From a virus, in the IMG/VR virus record IMGVR_UViG_3300028592_000045, positions 1 through 37,460 of that record: DNA of 37,460 nucleotides. One strand, given 5' to 3'. Of the stretch, positions 1 to 7,574 are shown one piece after another. The translations under genes and the position numbers were made by a program. Below the pieces are notes generated by a model. That model made no database searches. It worked only from the letters and a program-made list of their open reading frames with translations, and was not told where the DNA came from. Position 1 is the first letter of the stretch. Each line of letters opens with the position of its first letter.

Positions 1-157
1 GGTCCACCGGGGTCGTCTCGGCTGCGGGCGCGGCCGGCTGCGGGGCCTCCGTCTCGGCCACGGGACCGTCGGGGAGGCTGCATTTGTGGGACCGCAGGCC
101 TCCTCCCTTGTTGACCGTGACCATCTTCCCGCACCCGCACTGTGCTTTTTCGGGCAT
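1..157 (-). CDS. Small Cys-rich protein, 3' end outside window
   Basis: The leftward reading frame opens at an ATG at 157 behind a GGAGGAGG ribosome site and runs off the window after 52 codons. Residues 7-26 carry Cys7-x-Cys9 and His24-x-Cys26, a spacing that could hold one zinc ion. After that the chain becomes Ala/Pro/Glu-rich and probably disordered. Family and function are not recognised. The promoter at 208-237 and a leader hairpin at 181-202 lie directly upstream, so the gene probably starts its own leftward transcript. Confidence 0.7.
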   Translation of the reverse strand, partial: MPEKAQCGCGKMVTVNKGGGLRSHKCSLPDGPVAETEAPQPAAPAAETTPVD

Positions 158-180
158 TCTGTCCTCCTCCATCAACGAGA

Positions 181-202
181 CCCGGCCGTCACCACGGCCG
201 GG
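181..202 (-). terminator. Leader hairpin (attenuator or terminator)
   Basis: A perfect 9-bp inverted repeat (CCCGGCCGT / ACGGCCGGG) with a 4-base loop lies between the leftward promoter at 208-237 and the gene at 1-157. It would be among the first structures transcribed. No U-run follows, so it may be a leader stem or attenuator rather than a strong terminator. Confidence 0.45.
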
Positions 203-207
203 CCCCG

Positions 208-237
208 ATTATGACATTAGCGACACCTAAGTGTCAA
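208..237 (-). promoter_or_regulatory. Promoter/operator unit 1, leftward
   Basis: On the minus strand this is TTGACA (232-237), an 18-bp spacer and CATAAT (208-213). The palindrome GACACTTAGGTGTC overlaps the -35, and TGTC precedes the -10. It has the same architecture and spacing as the units at 1181, 3540, 9222, 11815 and 15107. The stop codon of the methyltransferase gene (234-236) lies inside the -35 box. Confidence 0.8.
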
Positions 238-914
238 TTACCCTGTAGAAAATTCAGGAGCTGACGCCCGATGAATTTCCCGTAGACGGGTGGGATGCAT
301 TCGCGTATCCCGTCCCGGTTCATCCAGGGGACACCCATGTCCCGTCGGGCGTACTCCACCCCGGAGAAATTGCCCACCGCGTGGTACCAGTCCCCGTCCC
401 GGTCCTGGCCCTCCGCCCGGTAGTCCTCCCGGGTCCGCAGGCGGCGCCCCATCTTGACTGTGGGGTGTTTGTGCTCCGGGTCTGCGGGCGCCGTGAGCGT
501 AAGTCCGCCGCCCGGCTCGAAATACCGGTGCCGGTACGTGTGCAGTCCGAACATGGCGCCACACAGCATGACGGGGTTACGGAGCTTGGCCTCCGCGCCG
601 CCCACGTTCTCGATCACCCACGGCTTCCCGGTGGACTCCAGCGCCTCCCGGGTCGGGCCGATCAGGTCCGGGTGATCCCGGCTCATAATCCGCTGGCAGT
701 CGCTGTCATGCTGGCACGGGGGCGAGGCTGCGATGGCGTCGTACTTGTGGCCGTGCTCCCGGATGTACTCGATCGCGTCGCCCTGTATGAAGTCGAACGG
801 GTATCGCGGTTGCGGGTCCTTGTCCACCCCCGTCACGTTGAACCCTGCCAGGGCAAAGCCGTAGTCGGCCCCGCCCTGGCAGCAGAACGCCCCGAGGAGT
901 CGCGCCTTAGCCAC
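234..914 (-). CDS. DNA cytosine-5 methyltransferase
   Basis: This 226-residue protein should transfer a methyl group from S-adenosylmethionine to C5 of cytosine in phage DNA. The class motifs are visible in order: motif I near residues 6-31 (AFCCQGG, ending in GVD), motif IV with SPPCQ and the probable catalytic Cys67, motif VI ENV at 102-104, a motif VIII-like RHRYFE at 128-133, and a C-terminal motif X-like region ending IGRQLLNFL. The target recognition region is short, so this is a minimal enzyme. The start is a GTG at 914, overlapping the upstream gene by 8 bases. No restriction enzyme gene is adjacent, so it is probably an orphan enzyme for evading host restriction (inference). The target sequence cannot be read from the protein. 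Confidence 0.88.
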   Translation of the reverse strand: MAKARLLGAFCCQGGADYGFALAGFNVTGVDKDPQPRYPFDFIQGDAIEYIREHGHKYDAIAASPPCQHDSDCQRIMSRDHPDLIGPTREALESTGKPWVIENVGGAEAKLRNPVMLCGAMFGLHTYRHRYFEPGGGLTLTAPADPEHKHPTVKMGRRLRTREDYRAEGQDRDGDWYHAVGNFSGVEYARRDMGVPWMNRDGIRECIPPVYGKFIGRQLLNFLQGN

Positions 915-1137
915 GGCCCGTCCTGTCCGCCGCGTCAGCCGCTGCGATCAGCTGCGCCGCCGTGGCGCGCGCCTCTTCCGGGGACATGTCCACGATGATC
1001 TCCCGGCCGGCGTTCGCCTTTCCCCCGTCCTCCAGGAGGACAGGAAGACGGACCCGGCTTGCCCCCTCCAGCCACCGGTACGGGGCACGTGCGCCCTCCC
1101 GAGTGGCCGCCCATGCCTTGCGTGCGTCGTACTTCAT
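907..1137 (-). CDS. Small protein of unknown function
   Basis: This 76-residue protein has a basic N-terminal half with two Trp and an Ala-rich helical C-terminus. I recognise no family. The frame could open further upstream at 1185, but that ATG lies inside the -10 box of the promoter at 1181-1210 and could not be on the transcript. The ATG at 1137 follows a GGGGACGGAG ribosome site and is preferred. It is the first gene of a leftward transcript that continues into the methyltransferase gene with an 8-base overlap. Confidence 0.7.
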   Translation of the reverse strand: MKYDARKAWAATREGARAPYRWLEGASRVRLPVLLEDGGKANAGREIIVDMSPEEARATAAQLIAAADAADRTGRG

Positions 1138-1180
1138 GCCGTTCTCCGTCCCCTGCCGGGCCCGTCCCGGCGATGGCTCC

Positions 1181-1210
1181 ATCATGACAGGAATGACACT
1201 CCAGTGTCAA
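1181..1210 (-). promoter_or_regulatory. Promoter/operator unit 2, leftward
   Basis: The minus strand reads TTGACA (1205-1210), 18 bp, CATGAT (1181-1186), with GACACTGGAGTGTC as a perfect-arm palindrome over the -35 and TGTC before the -10. The stop codon of the DNA polymerase gene (1211-1213) touches the -35. It should drive the small gene at 907-1137 and the methyltransferase gene. Confidence 0.85.
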
Positions 1211-3226
1211 CTATTCGTTGGCATAGCACTCTGCCCAATTCGTCCCCGGAGGGGACACCTCGCACAGGATCGGGACGCCCCGCCACTCGAACGTGAACGC
1301 CTCGCGCAGGAGGTCCGACCAGTACGCCGCCTCCGTCTCGGGGACGGAGAGCACGACTTCATCGTGGACGACCGCGCGGAGGTACGGGGTCACCCGGGGG
1401 TCCAGCTGGACGAGACGCAACAACGCCTCGCACATCAGGTCACGAGCGCACCCCTGACCCATCAGGGCCGGCGCCTGCGTGTGCGCCCGCTCCGGGTCGC
1501 AGCGCATCAGGCGGCCGAACCCGTTGTCCAGGAGGTGGCCCTCCTTACCGAGCTGGCGTACCTCCTCCGTCCACTGGATCAGCCGCGGGTAGGCGTAGCT
1601 GCGCCGGAGGAGGGCCGCCTCCACTGTCGCCAGGTCAATCCCGTTTTGCATCGCAGTGGAGTAAGCCGACCCGCCATAGTTCACCTTGTGGTTGATGCCC
1701 TTGGTGCGCTGGCGCGCATCCTTGGTGCGCACCCCGAAATAGACCTCCGCCATGTCCATGTGCGCGTCCCGGCCCGGCTCGAAAAGCTCCATATACCCGG
1801 AGTCCTGCGAGAGGGCGGCCACGCCCCGCATGTCCACCTGCGAAAGGTCGCACGTCAGGTGGACGTGACCGAGCTCGGGGAGGAAAGGAGCGCGTTGCGT
1901 CACCTTCGCACCGTGCTTCCCGAGATTCGTCACGGACGGCCGGGTCATGGCCCACCGCCCGGACGCCTGGTCCTCACCGATCCCGCCGTGGACCCGGCCG
2001 TCGGTGATGTACCCCTGGATCTCCGCGTATTTGGCACTGGCGCCCGTCGCCTCCTCCAGCACCTCGCAGAGCTGGACGACCGCGGGCACGGTCCCGTACG
2101 CCTCCGGATTGCGCATCCCCGGCACGCGTTTGCCCTGCGCGTTCACCCAGTACCCCGACCCCATCGGTTCTTTTCCGATGGCCAGTTCGCCCGTCCCGGT
2201 CCGGGGGAGGTACTCCGCGCCGGCCTGGCGGAACGCGTCCTCCAGTGCATTGCGCCCCGACTTGGTGGCCCACGGCGCCAGGGAGGGCGTCTTGCCGTCC
2301 GCCTTGGTGAGGGGAACGGCGTAGTCCTCGGAGAGCCGGGCCACCGCGCGGGCCCGGCGCGCGTCCTCCTCCTGGACCCGCTGCGCCAGGAGTGGTTGGT
2401 CGACGCGCCAGCCGTTGAACGTCATGCGGTTCTGGAGGGCGGCCACCTTCATCTCCCGGGCGGCGTAATCCCAGTCGCGTATGCGCGAGAACACCGACGA
2501 CTGCACCCGGCGCGTGGCGGCCAGGTCCCCGCGCAGGTACTCCTGGTACTCCGGGTCGTCCACCGGGATGCGCTCCAGGCCGAGCGCAGCGCGCTGCGCC
2601 TTGGGCATCCGGCCCGCCACGCGCTCCCCGTCGTCGTCCGTGTACACCCGCTTCCCGGTGCACCCCTTGTCATGCTGGTCACCTTCGAACGTGCACCCCT
2701 CGCACCGGAGCTGCGGCCCGTGCCAGAGCGCGAGAGACATCAGGTCATCCGTCTTGCCGACGTGCCCGTACCGCTGCGCCGTCTGGTCCAGCCCGTAGTA
2801 CCCGGGCCGGGTCGCGTGCTTGGCGCCGGGCGGGTCCACGAGACGCTCCAGGATGGCCGTGTCCCACGCCTTGGCCGCCAAGGCGTCGTAGTCCGCGCCG
2901 GCGTGGCGGGCCAGTGCCGGGATGTCGAACCGGAACACGTTGTGCCCGACCAGATGGGAGGCGCGCGCCAGCTCCCCCAGGTACTCCGGGGAAAGGGGGC
3001 CGACGTAGGACCATGTCCCGTCCACCTCCTCCGCGCCGCACAGCCGGACGTAGTCCCCCGCGAACTCCCCGCGGTACAGCTTGTCCGCCGACGCCGTCTC
3101 GATGTCGAACGCCAGGACCGCCGGCCCCCTGCGGGCGCAGCCGGGACACCCCACCCGGTCACAGTTGAAACAGTCGCGCTCCGGATCCACCGGGCCCCCG
3201 ACGTGGTATGCGTCGTCCAGTTCCAT
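1211..3226 (-). CDS. DNA polymerase, family A (Pol I-like), with 3'-5' exonuclease
   Basis: This 671-residue protein is the probable phage replicative polymerase. The exonuclease part shows DIET (41-44), HNVFRFD ending at Asp101, and YLRGD (230-234). The polymerase part shows motif A DLSQVDMR (Asp460), motif B with Arg505, Lys509 and Tyr517-Gly518, and motif C HDE (621-623). There are two Cys clusters: CFNCDRVGCPGC at 19-30, and CEGC plus a further Cys at 175-189 inserted in the exonuclease region. Both may bind zinc. Compared with E. coli Pol I, the Glu710 position is Asp465 and the Phe762 position is His513, which is unusual. The start is an ATG behind GGGGACGGA. It is probably co-transcribed with the small gene at 3299-3499. 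Confidence 0.93.
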   Translation of the reverse strand: MELDDAYHVGGPVDPERDCFNCDRVGCPGCARRGPAVLAFDIETASADKLYRGEFAGDYVRLCGAEEVDGTWSYVGPLSPEYLGELARASHLVGHNVFRFDIPALARHAGADYDALAAKAWDTAILERLVDPPGAKHATRPGYYGLDQTAQRYGHVGKTDDLMSLALWHGPQLRCEGCTFEGDQHDKGCTGKRVYTDDDGERVAGRMPKAQRAALGLERIPVDDPEYQEYLRGDLAATRRVQSSVFSRIRDWDYAAREMKVAALQNRMTFNGWRVDQPLLAQRVQEEDARRARAVARLSEDYAVPLTKADGKTPSLAPWATKSGRNALEDAFRQAGAEYLPRTGTGELAIGKEPMGSGYWVNAQGKRVPGMRNPEAYGTVPAVVQLCEVLEEATGASAKYAEIQGYITDGRVHGGIGEDQASGRWAMTRPSVTNLGKHGAKVTQRAPFLPELGHVHLTCDLSQVDMRGVAALSQDSGYMELFEPGRDAHMDMAEVYFGVRTKDARQRTKGINHKVNYGGSAYSTAMQNGIDLATVEAALLRRSYAYPRLIQWTEEVRQLGKEGHLLDNGFGRLMRCDPERAHTQAPALMGQGCARDLMCEALLRLVQLDPRVTPYLRAVVHDEVVLSVPETEAAYWSDLLREAFTFEWRGVPILCEVSPPGTNWAECYANE

Positions 3227-3251
3227 TCCGTCCCCTATCTCTCACCCCGAA

Positions 3252-3280
3252 AGCCACCGACCCGGGGAGGGGCGGTGGCT
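3252..3280 (-). terminator. Hairpin between small gene and polymerase gene
   Basis: AGCCACCG (3252-3259) and CGGTGGCT (3273-3280) form a perfect 8-bp stem with a 13-base, G-rich loop. The hairpin lies in the leader of the polymerase gene. It could be an attenuator or a weak intercistronic terminator; the sequence does not decide. Confidence 0.35.
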
Positions 3281-3298
3281 GCGGGAGTGGGGGAGCGC

Positions 3299-3499
3299 CT
3301 ACCCGAGACGGACCCGGACGGAGAGGCTGCGCAGCCCCGCGTCCAACACGTCCCCGATGAAAGTGCAGCCGTCGGAAGACCTGACGACGCAACCGTCTCC
3401 AGCGAGGACCCGGGAACCGGGACGGCGTACGGCGTCCATCTCCGTCCCACCCGCTTCGATCGCGTCAGCCGTCTTGTCTGATGTGAGTTCGTGAACCAT
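3299..3499 (-). CDS. Small protein of unknown function
   Basis: This 66-residue protein is not recognised. It looks like a small beta-rich fold, with two Cys near the middle and a run of Val/Leu/Arg at the C-terminus. The open frame extends to an ATG at 3541, but that codon overlaps the -10 box of the promoter at 3540-3569. The ATG at 3499 has GGAGG eight bases upstream and is taken as the start. It is the first gene after this promoter, with the DNA polymerase gene downstream, so a role beside replication is possible but unproven. Confidence 0.65.
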   Translation of the reverse strand: MVHELTSDKTADAIEAGGTEMDAVRRPGSRVLAGDGCVVRSSDGCTFIGDVLDAGLRSLSVRVRLG

Positions 3500-3539
3500 C
3501 TGTCTGTCCTCCGGTGTCGTGCTCCGTCTTGGTGTCTCC

Positions 3540-3569
3540 ACTATGACAGAGCTGACACCGGAGTGTCAA
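3540..3569 (-). promoter_or_regulatory. Promoter/operator unit 3, leftward
   Basis: The minus strand shows TTGACA (3564-3569), 18 bp, CATAGT (3540-3545), with GACACTCCGGTGTC over the -35. A second operator-like copy in opposite orientation starts at 3509 (CTCCGGTGTC, then CCGTC), so the two face each other across the start site. It should drive the small gene at 3299-3499 and the DNA polymerase gene. Confidence 0.85.
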
Positions 3570-3573
3570 CCGA

Positions 3574-5781
3574 TCAGGCGAACGGGTTCTTCGGCTGGTC
3601 CGACTCGCGCAGCCGGACCCCGAGCCACCCGCGTTGCTGACGCTTTTCGAAGAACTTGCGCCCGAGCTCCACGTGGCGCTCCGTCATGGTCTCGTGAGAC
3701 CCGAGCCGGCTCCCCAACGTCTTGTCGTTCCAGGGCCGGTGTCCCCGGTCGGTCAGGAACTCGTTGAAGGTGGACATCATCAGGGACGTGGGCACGAACC
3801 CCTCGGGGTCGAACTCCAGGCACTCGTCCGCGAACGCCAGGATCAGGTCCGTCTCGCTGCGCCACGACCGGGTGTCGTGCGCGACCGTCTCCGGGAGGTC
3901 CATCATCATCCGGTCCCGGGCGTACCAGGCGCGCGCGCCGTCAACCATCCAGGCCAGGCAGGCGGCACGGAAGTCGGGGTCGTCGGAGGCGAACTCCAGC
4001 CGGGGATCTCCCAGACGATCGAACGGGCCGCGGACGTCGGCCGCCCTTTTCTTGTACGTGTACGGGAAGGAGAGGAGGGCCAGCCGGCGCCACGTCCCCC
4101 GGTCGGTCTCGGTGACGACCGGGCGGAAGTTCGTGTTGATGAACAGGGAGTGCGTAGCCTTGAAGGTCACCGAGTTCTCACGGATGTGACGGGCCGTGAT
4201 CTGCGGCGTGCCTACCGTTTTCTTGAGCCGTTCCGTGTTCAGGTGGCGCGCCTCCGGGGTCTCCTCCAGCACCGCGTACCGGGCGCCACGGAAGTCCATC
4301 AGTTCCGTGGGGTGGGAGTCGCTGCTCCCGGTGATCGCACGGTCCGACACCAGCACCGCGTACCCGGGCGGGGACGACTCCTTGGACCCGAGCGTGCGCA
4401 TGACGGCATCGGCCAGCGTGCTCTTACCGTTCTCGCCCCCGCCGTGGCTGATCACCATGACGTGGTCCGGCGTCTTGTACCCGGTGACGGACTGGCCAAT
4501 TCGGTCCTGGAACCAGCCCCGGGGTGACTCCGGGAGCGCCTCCAACGCCTTGTCCCATGCCGCGTTACGGAAGCCGGGGCGGTACTCGGCGTCGCAGCAC
4601 CGGGTGATTCGGTCCGCGGGGTCGTGCGGGCGCAGCGTCCCGGAGGGGAGGTGGATCGTCCCGTTGCGTGCGGTGAGGAGGTCCGGGTCGGAGTCGAACT
4701 CCACCGCGTCCGCCTGCACTCCGGCGATGCCACGAGCCAGACCGACCAGTGCCATTATCCGGGACCGGGACAGGATCCCCCTCCACCCGTTGATCTTGGC
4801 GGAGAGGTTCTTCGACTTGTCCTTGGACTGTTCGGCCAGTACCGCATCGAACTGCGACGACGCCCACTGTCGGACGGCCTCCGTGGGGTCGACGTCGGTG
4901 ACCGACTTCCAGACCACGCCGTCCCACCGCATCCAGCCGAGCCCGGCCGCCCACGAGAACCGGCCTTCCAGCGCCTCCGACGCCAGGGACTCCACCAGGA
5001 ACGCGTCCGTGAACGCCGCGTCCACCGCGCCCTGTCCGGGCGGCGCGTCCGCCTCCGCGCTCGCCAGGTCCGCCACGGTCCCGCCGGCCCGGAAGTAGTC
5101 GTCCACGCCCTTGGTCTCGGTCTCGCCGACCGACGCAGGGACCACAACGTAATGAACCTTGGAGGCGCCACGGCTGCGGAGCCACGCCCCGAGCCTGCCC
5201 ATGGCCAGCTGTACGTTGCGGTTCGTGGCGGCGTCCGCGTCGAAACAGAGCACGACCGGCCGGTCCCGGATCGGGATGTCCTCCCAGTCTCCGAGTGTCC
5301 CCATCTTGGAACGCCAGTTGAAGACACCCGTGAGCCCTACGGCCAGGAGGCCGTGACTCACCAGAGCGTCCACCTTTTTCATCCCCTCCGTGATCCAGAG
5401 AGGCTTACTCAAGTCGGTGATGTGCTCCCGGGTGAACGCCGGTACGTCCACCACCAGCGGTGCGCCCGTCGGCGTCTCGTACTTGATCAGGGTCTGCGAC
5501 CCGTCCGGCTTGACCCGGGCCCGGGGCACCGCCGGCTTGATCTGCGTGCCCACGTGCTCGCCGTGGCGGTTGTGCATCGGGATCATCAGGGCCGGGTACG
5601 CGTCGTCGCGGTCCACGACGTGCGGCCGGAACCCGAGACCGGAGAGGAGATCCCGGTCGGCCGGCCCCCCGGTGAGGCTGCGGTATCCCCGCGCCGTGGC
5701 CACGTCCTCGGCCACTGCGGACTCTTCCAGGATTTCGGTGCGGTGCTGCTCAATCAGGTCGTTCAACGTCCGTGCCCCCAT
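3574..5781 (-). CDS. DNA primase/helicase (Toprim plus SF3 helicase)
   Basis: This protein of about 735 residues should prime and unwind DNA at the phage fork. Counting from the ATG at 5781, a Toprim-type region shows WITEG with Glu132 and the acidic pair Asp181-x-Asp183. A D5/P4-like helicase follows, with Walker A GGGENGKST (447-455, Lys453), a Walker B-like AVLEE and a late TDRGTWRR that suits an arginine finger. The frame stays open to a GTG at 5838, but that codon lies in the 88-bp dyad and has no ribosome site, so the ATG at 5781 is preferred with moderate certainty. The stop codon ends five bases before the -35 of the next promoter. Polymerase and primase/helicase together form the replication core. 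Confidence 0.9.
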   Translation of the reverse strand: MGARTLNDLIEQHRTEILEESAVAEDVATARGYRSLTGGPADRDLLSGLGFRPHVVDRDDAYPALMIPMHNRHGEHVGTQIKPAVPRARVKPDGSQTLIKYETPTGAPLVVDVPAFTREHITDLSKPLWITEGMKKVDALVSHGLLAVGLTGVFNWRSKMGTLGDWEDIPIRDRPVVLCFDADAATNRNVQLAMGRLGAWLRSRGASKVHYVVVPASVGETETKGVDDYFRAGGTVADLASAEADAPPGQGAVDAAFTDAFLVESLASEALEGRFSWAAGLGWMRWDGVVWKSVTDVDPTEAVRQWASSQFDAVLAEQSKDKSKNLSAKINGWRGILSRSRIMALVGLARGIAGVQADAVEFDSDPDLLTARNGTIHLPSGTLRPHDPADRITRCCDAEYRPGFRNAAWDKALEALPESPRGWFQDRIGQSVTGYKTPDHVMVISHGGGENGKSTLADAVMRTLGSKESSPPGYAVLVSDRAITGSSDSHPTELMDFRGARYAVLEETPEARHLNTERLKKTVGTPQITARHIRENSVTFKATHSLFINTNFRPVVTETDRGTWRRLALLSFPYTYKKRAADVRGPFDRLGDPRLEFASDDPDFRAACLAWMVDGARAWYARDRMMMDLPETVAHDTRSWRSETDLILAFADECLEFDPEGFVPTSLMMSTFNEFLTDRGHRPWNDKTLGSRLGSHETMTERHVELGRKFFEKRQQRGWLGVRLRESDQPKNPFA

Positions 5782-5830
5782 CGGTGAACCCCGCGTGCTG
5801 CGAGGCTGGTTGGTGCTCCCGGCTACGGGA

Positions 5831-5918
5831 CTAGACACTATAGACAGCAGAACCTGTTAACCGCCAGATACGAAACTCGCATGAGCCGTTACCGGATCCT
5901 GCTGTCTATCCCGTCTAG
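5831..5918. repeat. 88-bp imperfect dyad element, copy 1
   Basis: This 88-bp block begins and ends with CTAG and is an imperfect palindrome. Outer arms ATAGACAGCA and TGCTGTCTAT enclose GTTAAC-like boxes and a central ATACGA/TCGCAT pair. A direct copy of the same length lies at 24158-24245 with 76 of 88 bases identical. This copy sits between the primase gene and the HTH gene, and its last bases supply the HTH gene's TAG stop. Possible roles are a promoter/regulator site, a structured RNA, a recombination site or a small mobile repeat. Confidence 0.85.
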
Positions 5919-6133
5919 TTCCGGGTGCGTCGCTCTCCATGGCGCGCGTCGTAGCGCTCCTGGCGGAACCGCTCCACCTCGCCGCTGTCTACGAACACCC
6001 GGCGGGACCCGGGGTCCCGGATGGGGGTGAGGTGGCCGGCTTCCAGGTACCGGAAGACGGAACGCATGGTGACGCCGAGTTCGCCCGCCACCTGATCAAG
6101 TGACAGGCGCGGGGGTGGCTTCTTCTTAGTCAT
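5915..6133 (-). CDS. Small HTH DNA-binding protein (excisionase/MerR-like)
   Basis: This 72-residue protein has a basic start followed by a winged-helix-type segment: LSLDQVAGELGVTMRSVFRY (residues 10-29), then a wing region with RRVFV. This is the pattern of excisionase-type and MerR-like small DNA binders. It probably binds phage DNA as a regulator or accessory recombination protein. No integrase is in the window to pair it with. It is the first leftward gene at the divergent region, upstream of the dyad and the primase gene. Its stop codon lies in the dyad. It could be the protein that binds the dyad, but nothing in the sequence proves this. Confidence 0.8.
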   Translation of the reverse strand: MTKKKPPPRLSLDQVAGELGVTMRSVFRYLEAGHLTPIRDPGSRRVFVDSGEVERFRQERYDARHGERRTRN

Positions 6134-6158
6134 ACCGGGAGGCTAAGGCCACCGCGTC

Positions 6159-6195
6159 ATGTTGACAATGGCGACACTACAGTGTCACCCTTGTC
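6159..6195. promoter_or_regulatory. Divergent operator with weak leftward promoter
   Basis: The palindrome GACACTACAGTGTC (6173-6186) is flanked on both sides, after exactly 5 bases, by GACA (6164-6167) and TGTC (6192-6195). This is the only copy with both flanks. On the minus strand GTGACA (6183-6188), 18 bp, CAACAT (6159-6164) matches the shared layout with a poor -10 box. The rightward -10 equivalent (CGCCTA) is worse. It controls the leftward HTH gene and probably the rightward LuxR-type gene. Confidence 0.7.
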
Positions 6196-6215
6196 GCCTA
6201 ACGAGAGGAGCACAC

Positions 6216-6590
6216 ATGAAGGGCATCAAGGCACTCACGCCCCGGGACCTCCAGGTTATCCGGATGATCGCGCAGGGCACCGAGCGGGACGCCGTGGCGG
6301 ACGAACTCGGGGTATCGCGCAGCAGCATCAACCGCCAGCTGCGCCACGCGTTCGACTCCACCGACACCAGGAACGCCGCCCACCTGATCGCGACCCTGGC
6401 ACGGGCGGGCGTGGAGGGGTTCGTGCCGCCTGCGTACACCAAGCTGGTGGACACGAGCACCGACACCCGGGACCGCGTGGTCCGCAAGATTCGGGCCGAG
6501 ATGATCAAATCCCCGTTGGGCTCCGCGGAGGAGCACACCAACTACGTGATCGAGCAGCTGGCCGCCATGGTGCACCGGGAGTTGTCGTGA
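6216..6590 (+). CDS. LuxR-type helix-turn-helix regulator
   Basis: This 124-residue protein begins with a LuxR/GerE-type DNA-binding segment: LTPRDLQVIRMIAQG, then VADELGVSRSSINRQLRHAF. The helical C-terminus may be for oligomerisation. The family binds promoter DNA as a dimer, but no receiver or ligand domain is attached here. The ATG at 6216 follows GAGAGGAG; the earlier in-frame ATG at 6159 lies inside the operator and is rejected. It is the first rightward gene after the divergent operator, so it may be autoregulated. It is one candidate for the protein that controls the repeated promoter units. It overlaps the next GTG by 4 bases. Confidence 0.8.
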   Translation: MKGIKALTPRDLQVIRMIAQGTERDAVADELGVSRSSINRQLRHAFDSTDTRNAAHLIATLARAGVEGFVPPAYTKLVDTSTDTRDRVVRKIRAEMIKSPLGSAEEHTNYVIEQLAAMVHRELS

Positions 6591-7234
6591 GCATCCATCC
6601 TCTGGTCCTGGCAACGCTGGAGAACCTGCGGACCCATGCCGAACTCCAGGCGGAAATCCTGCGGTCCCGGCGGGAATCCGCCACCACGGCCAGCACCTCC
6701 GGCCAATCGCACGCGATGACCATAGGGCGTCGGCTGCGCGAGGCGGACGCCATCGCCGGGTCGTGGCTCCGGGTCCTGGCCGCCGTGACGGAAACGGCGG
6801 CGCCCTCTGGCACCGTGACGGAAACGGTGGAGCCGCACGAGCACGTGTGGGTCACCGCACTGGACGGGGATACCGGGGAGCCGGCGCGCGACGCCGACGG
6901 GAACACGTGGACGCACTGCGGTGTCTGTACCGTCCTCGCACCGAAGAGGCGGACGGCCGCCGCCGACGCGCCCGTCCCGGATCCGCTCGTGTGCGAGGTG
7001 GCGTGGCATACGCACCTGGAGACCCCGGTTACGGAGGAGTGCGTCCGCAGCGTCCCCGAGCCCACCCCCGCGCCGCCCGGGAAGGACCGCGTAGTGGGGT
7101 ACCGGCTCGGTAAGAGGCTGCGTTGCGTCCAGCACCCGTTTGCGTCTATGCGGGACACCGCGGTGACGGCGCAGGAATTGCCGGACGGTGGCTTCTGTGA
7201 CGTGATCGACTGCGGCCGGGACCTCCTCGCATGA
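6587..7234 (+). CDS. Unknown protein with His/Cys cluster
   Basis: This 215-residue protein starts at a GTG overlapping the upstream stop. The first 70 residues are helical and basic. Residues 85-115 carry HEHVW followed by HCGVC, a likely zinc site. The C-terminal third contains more Cys and His, including RCVQHP. Two 15-bp direct repeats (6783-6797 and 6813-6827) encode VTET twice. I do not recognise a family. It sits in a run of tightly overlapping early genes ending with the helicase, which suggests a nucleic-acid-related or regulatory role without proving it. Confidence 0.7.
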   Translation: MSIHPLVLATLENLRTHAELQAEILRSRRESATTASTSGQSHAMTIGRRLREADAIAGSWLRVLAAVTETAAPSGTVTETVEPHEHVWVTALDGDTGEPARDADGNTWTHCGVCTVLAPKRRTAAADAPVPDPLVCEVAWHTHLETPVTEECVRSVPEPTPAPPGKDRVVGYRLGKRLRCVQHPFASMRDTAVTAQELPDGGFCDVIDCGRDLLA

Positions 7235-7392
7235 CCGGCGGCGGGCACGCAGGGATCAGCCTCGCTGGACGCTGGGAGTGCGGTGGCTGCGGCGCTTCCG
7301 GCGACGGCTGGTGGGATGAAGACAACGGCCTGGTCATCCAGGACATCGACGGCCGGACGATCCTCCACGAGTGCGGAGAGACGGACGCATGA
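7231..7392 (+). CDS. Small Cys-rich protein
   Basis: This 53-residue protein begins at an ATG overlapping the upstream stop (ATGA). It has Cys-x2-Cys (CGGC) near residue 17 and a later HEC near the C-terminus, a possible single zinc site. WWDEDNG follows the first Cys pair. The family is not recognised. Its stop overlaps the next ATG by 4 bases, so it is translated within the same early operon. Confidence 0.6.
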   Translation: MTGGGHAGISLAGRWECGGCGASGDGWWDEDNGLVIQDIDGRTILHECGETDA

Positions 7393-7574
7393 CCGGCGAC
7401 ATAACGGGTGGGTTGACGGTGGAGCCCGTCGACCCGTCCGTGTGCGTGGCGAACGGCTATGAGTACAAGGAGCACCGGCCGTGGCTCGGGGAGTACCCGT
7501 GGTGCGACCGGTGCGGGAGACAGCTGGCAGGGACCGAAGGGACCGAAGGTGAGCGACGAACTCAAGCTCCGTGA
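7389..7574 (+). CDS. Small protein with CxxC motif
   Basis: This 61-residue protein starts at an ATG overlapping the previous stop. It contains CDRCG (CxxC) near residue 46 and a Cys at residue 24, a possible zinc site. Its last 26 bases overlap the start of the helicase gene in another frame. The family is not recognised. It may be a coupling or accessory peptide for the helicase. Confidence 0.6.
   Translation: MTGDITGGLTVEPVDPSVCVANGYEYKEHRPWLGEYPWCDRCGRQLAGTEGTEGERRTQAP

Noticed and set aside
1138-1185. Upstream start for the small leftward gene
   Set aside because: The ATG at 1185 lies within the -10 box, so it cannot be on the transcript from that promoter.
962-3481. 839-codon open frame on the plus strand
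   Set aside because: It lies antisense to the family A polymerase gene, whose motifs are clear. Long antisense frames are expected at this GC content.
5831-5918. Attachment site attP for an integrase
   Set aside because: No integrase gene is visible nearby, and the second copy lies in the structural genes. It is kept only as one hypothesis for the dyad.
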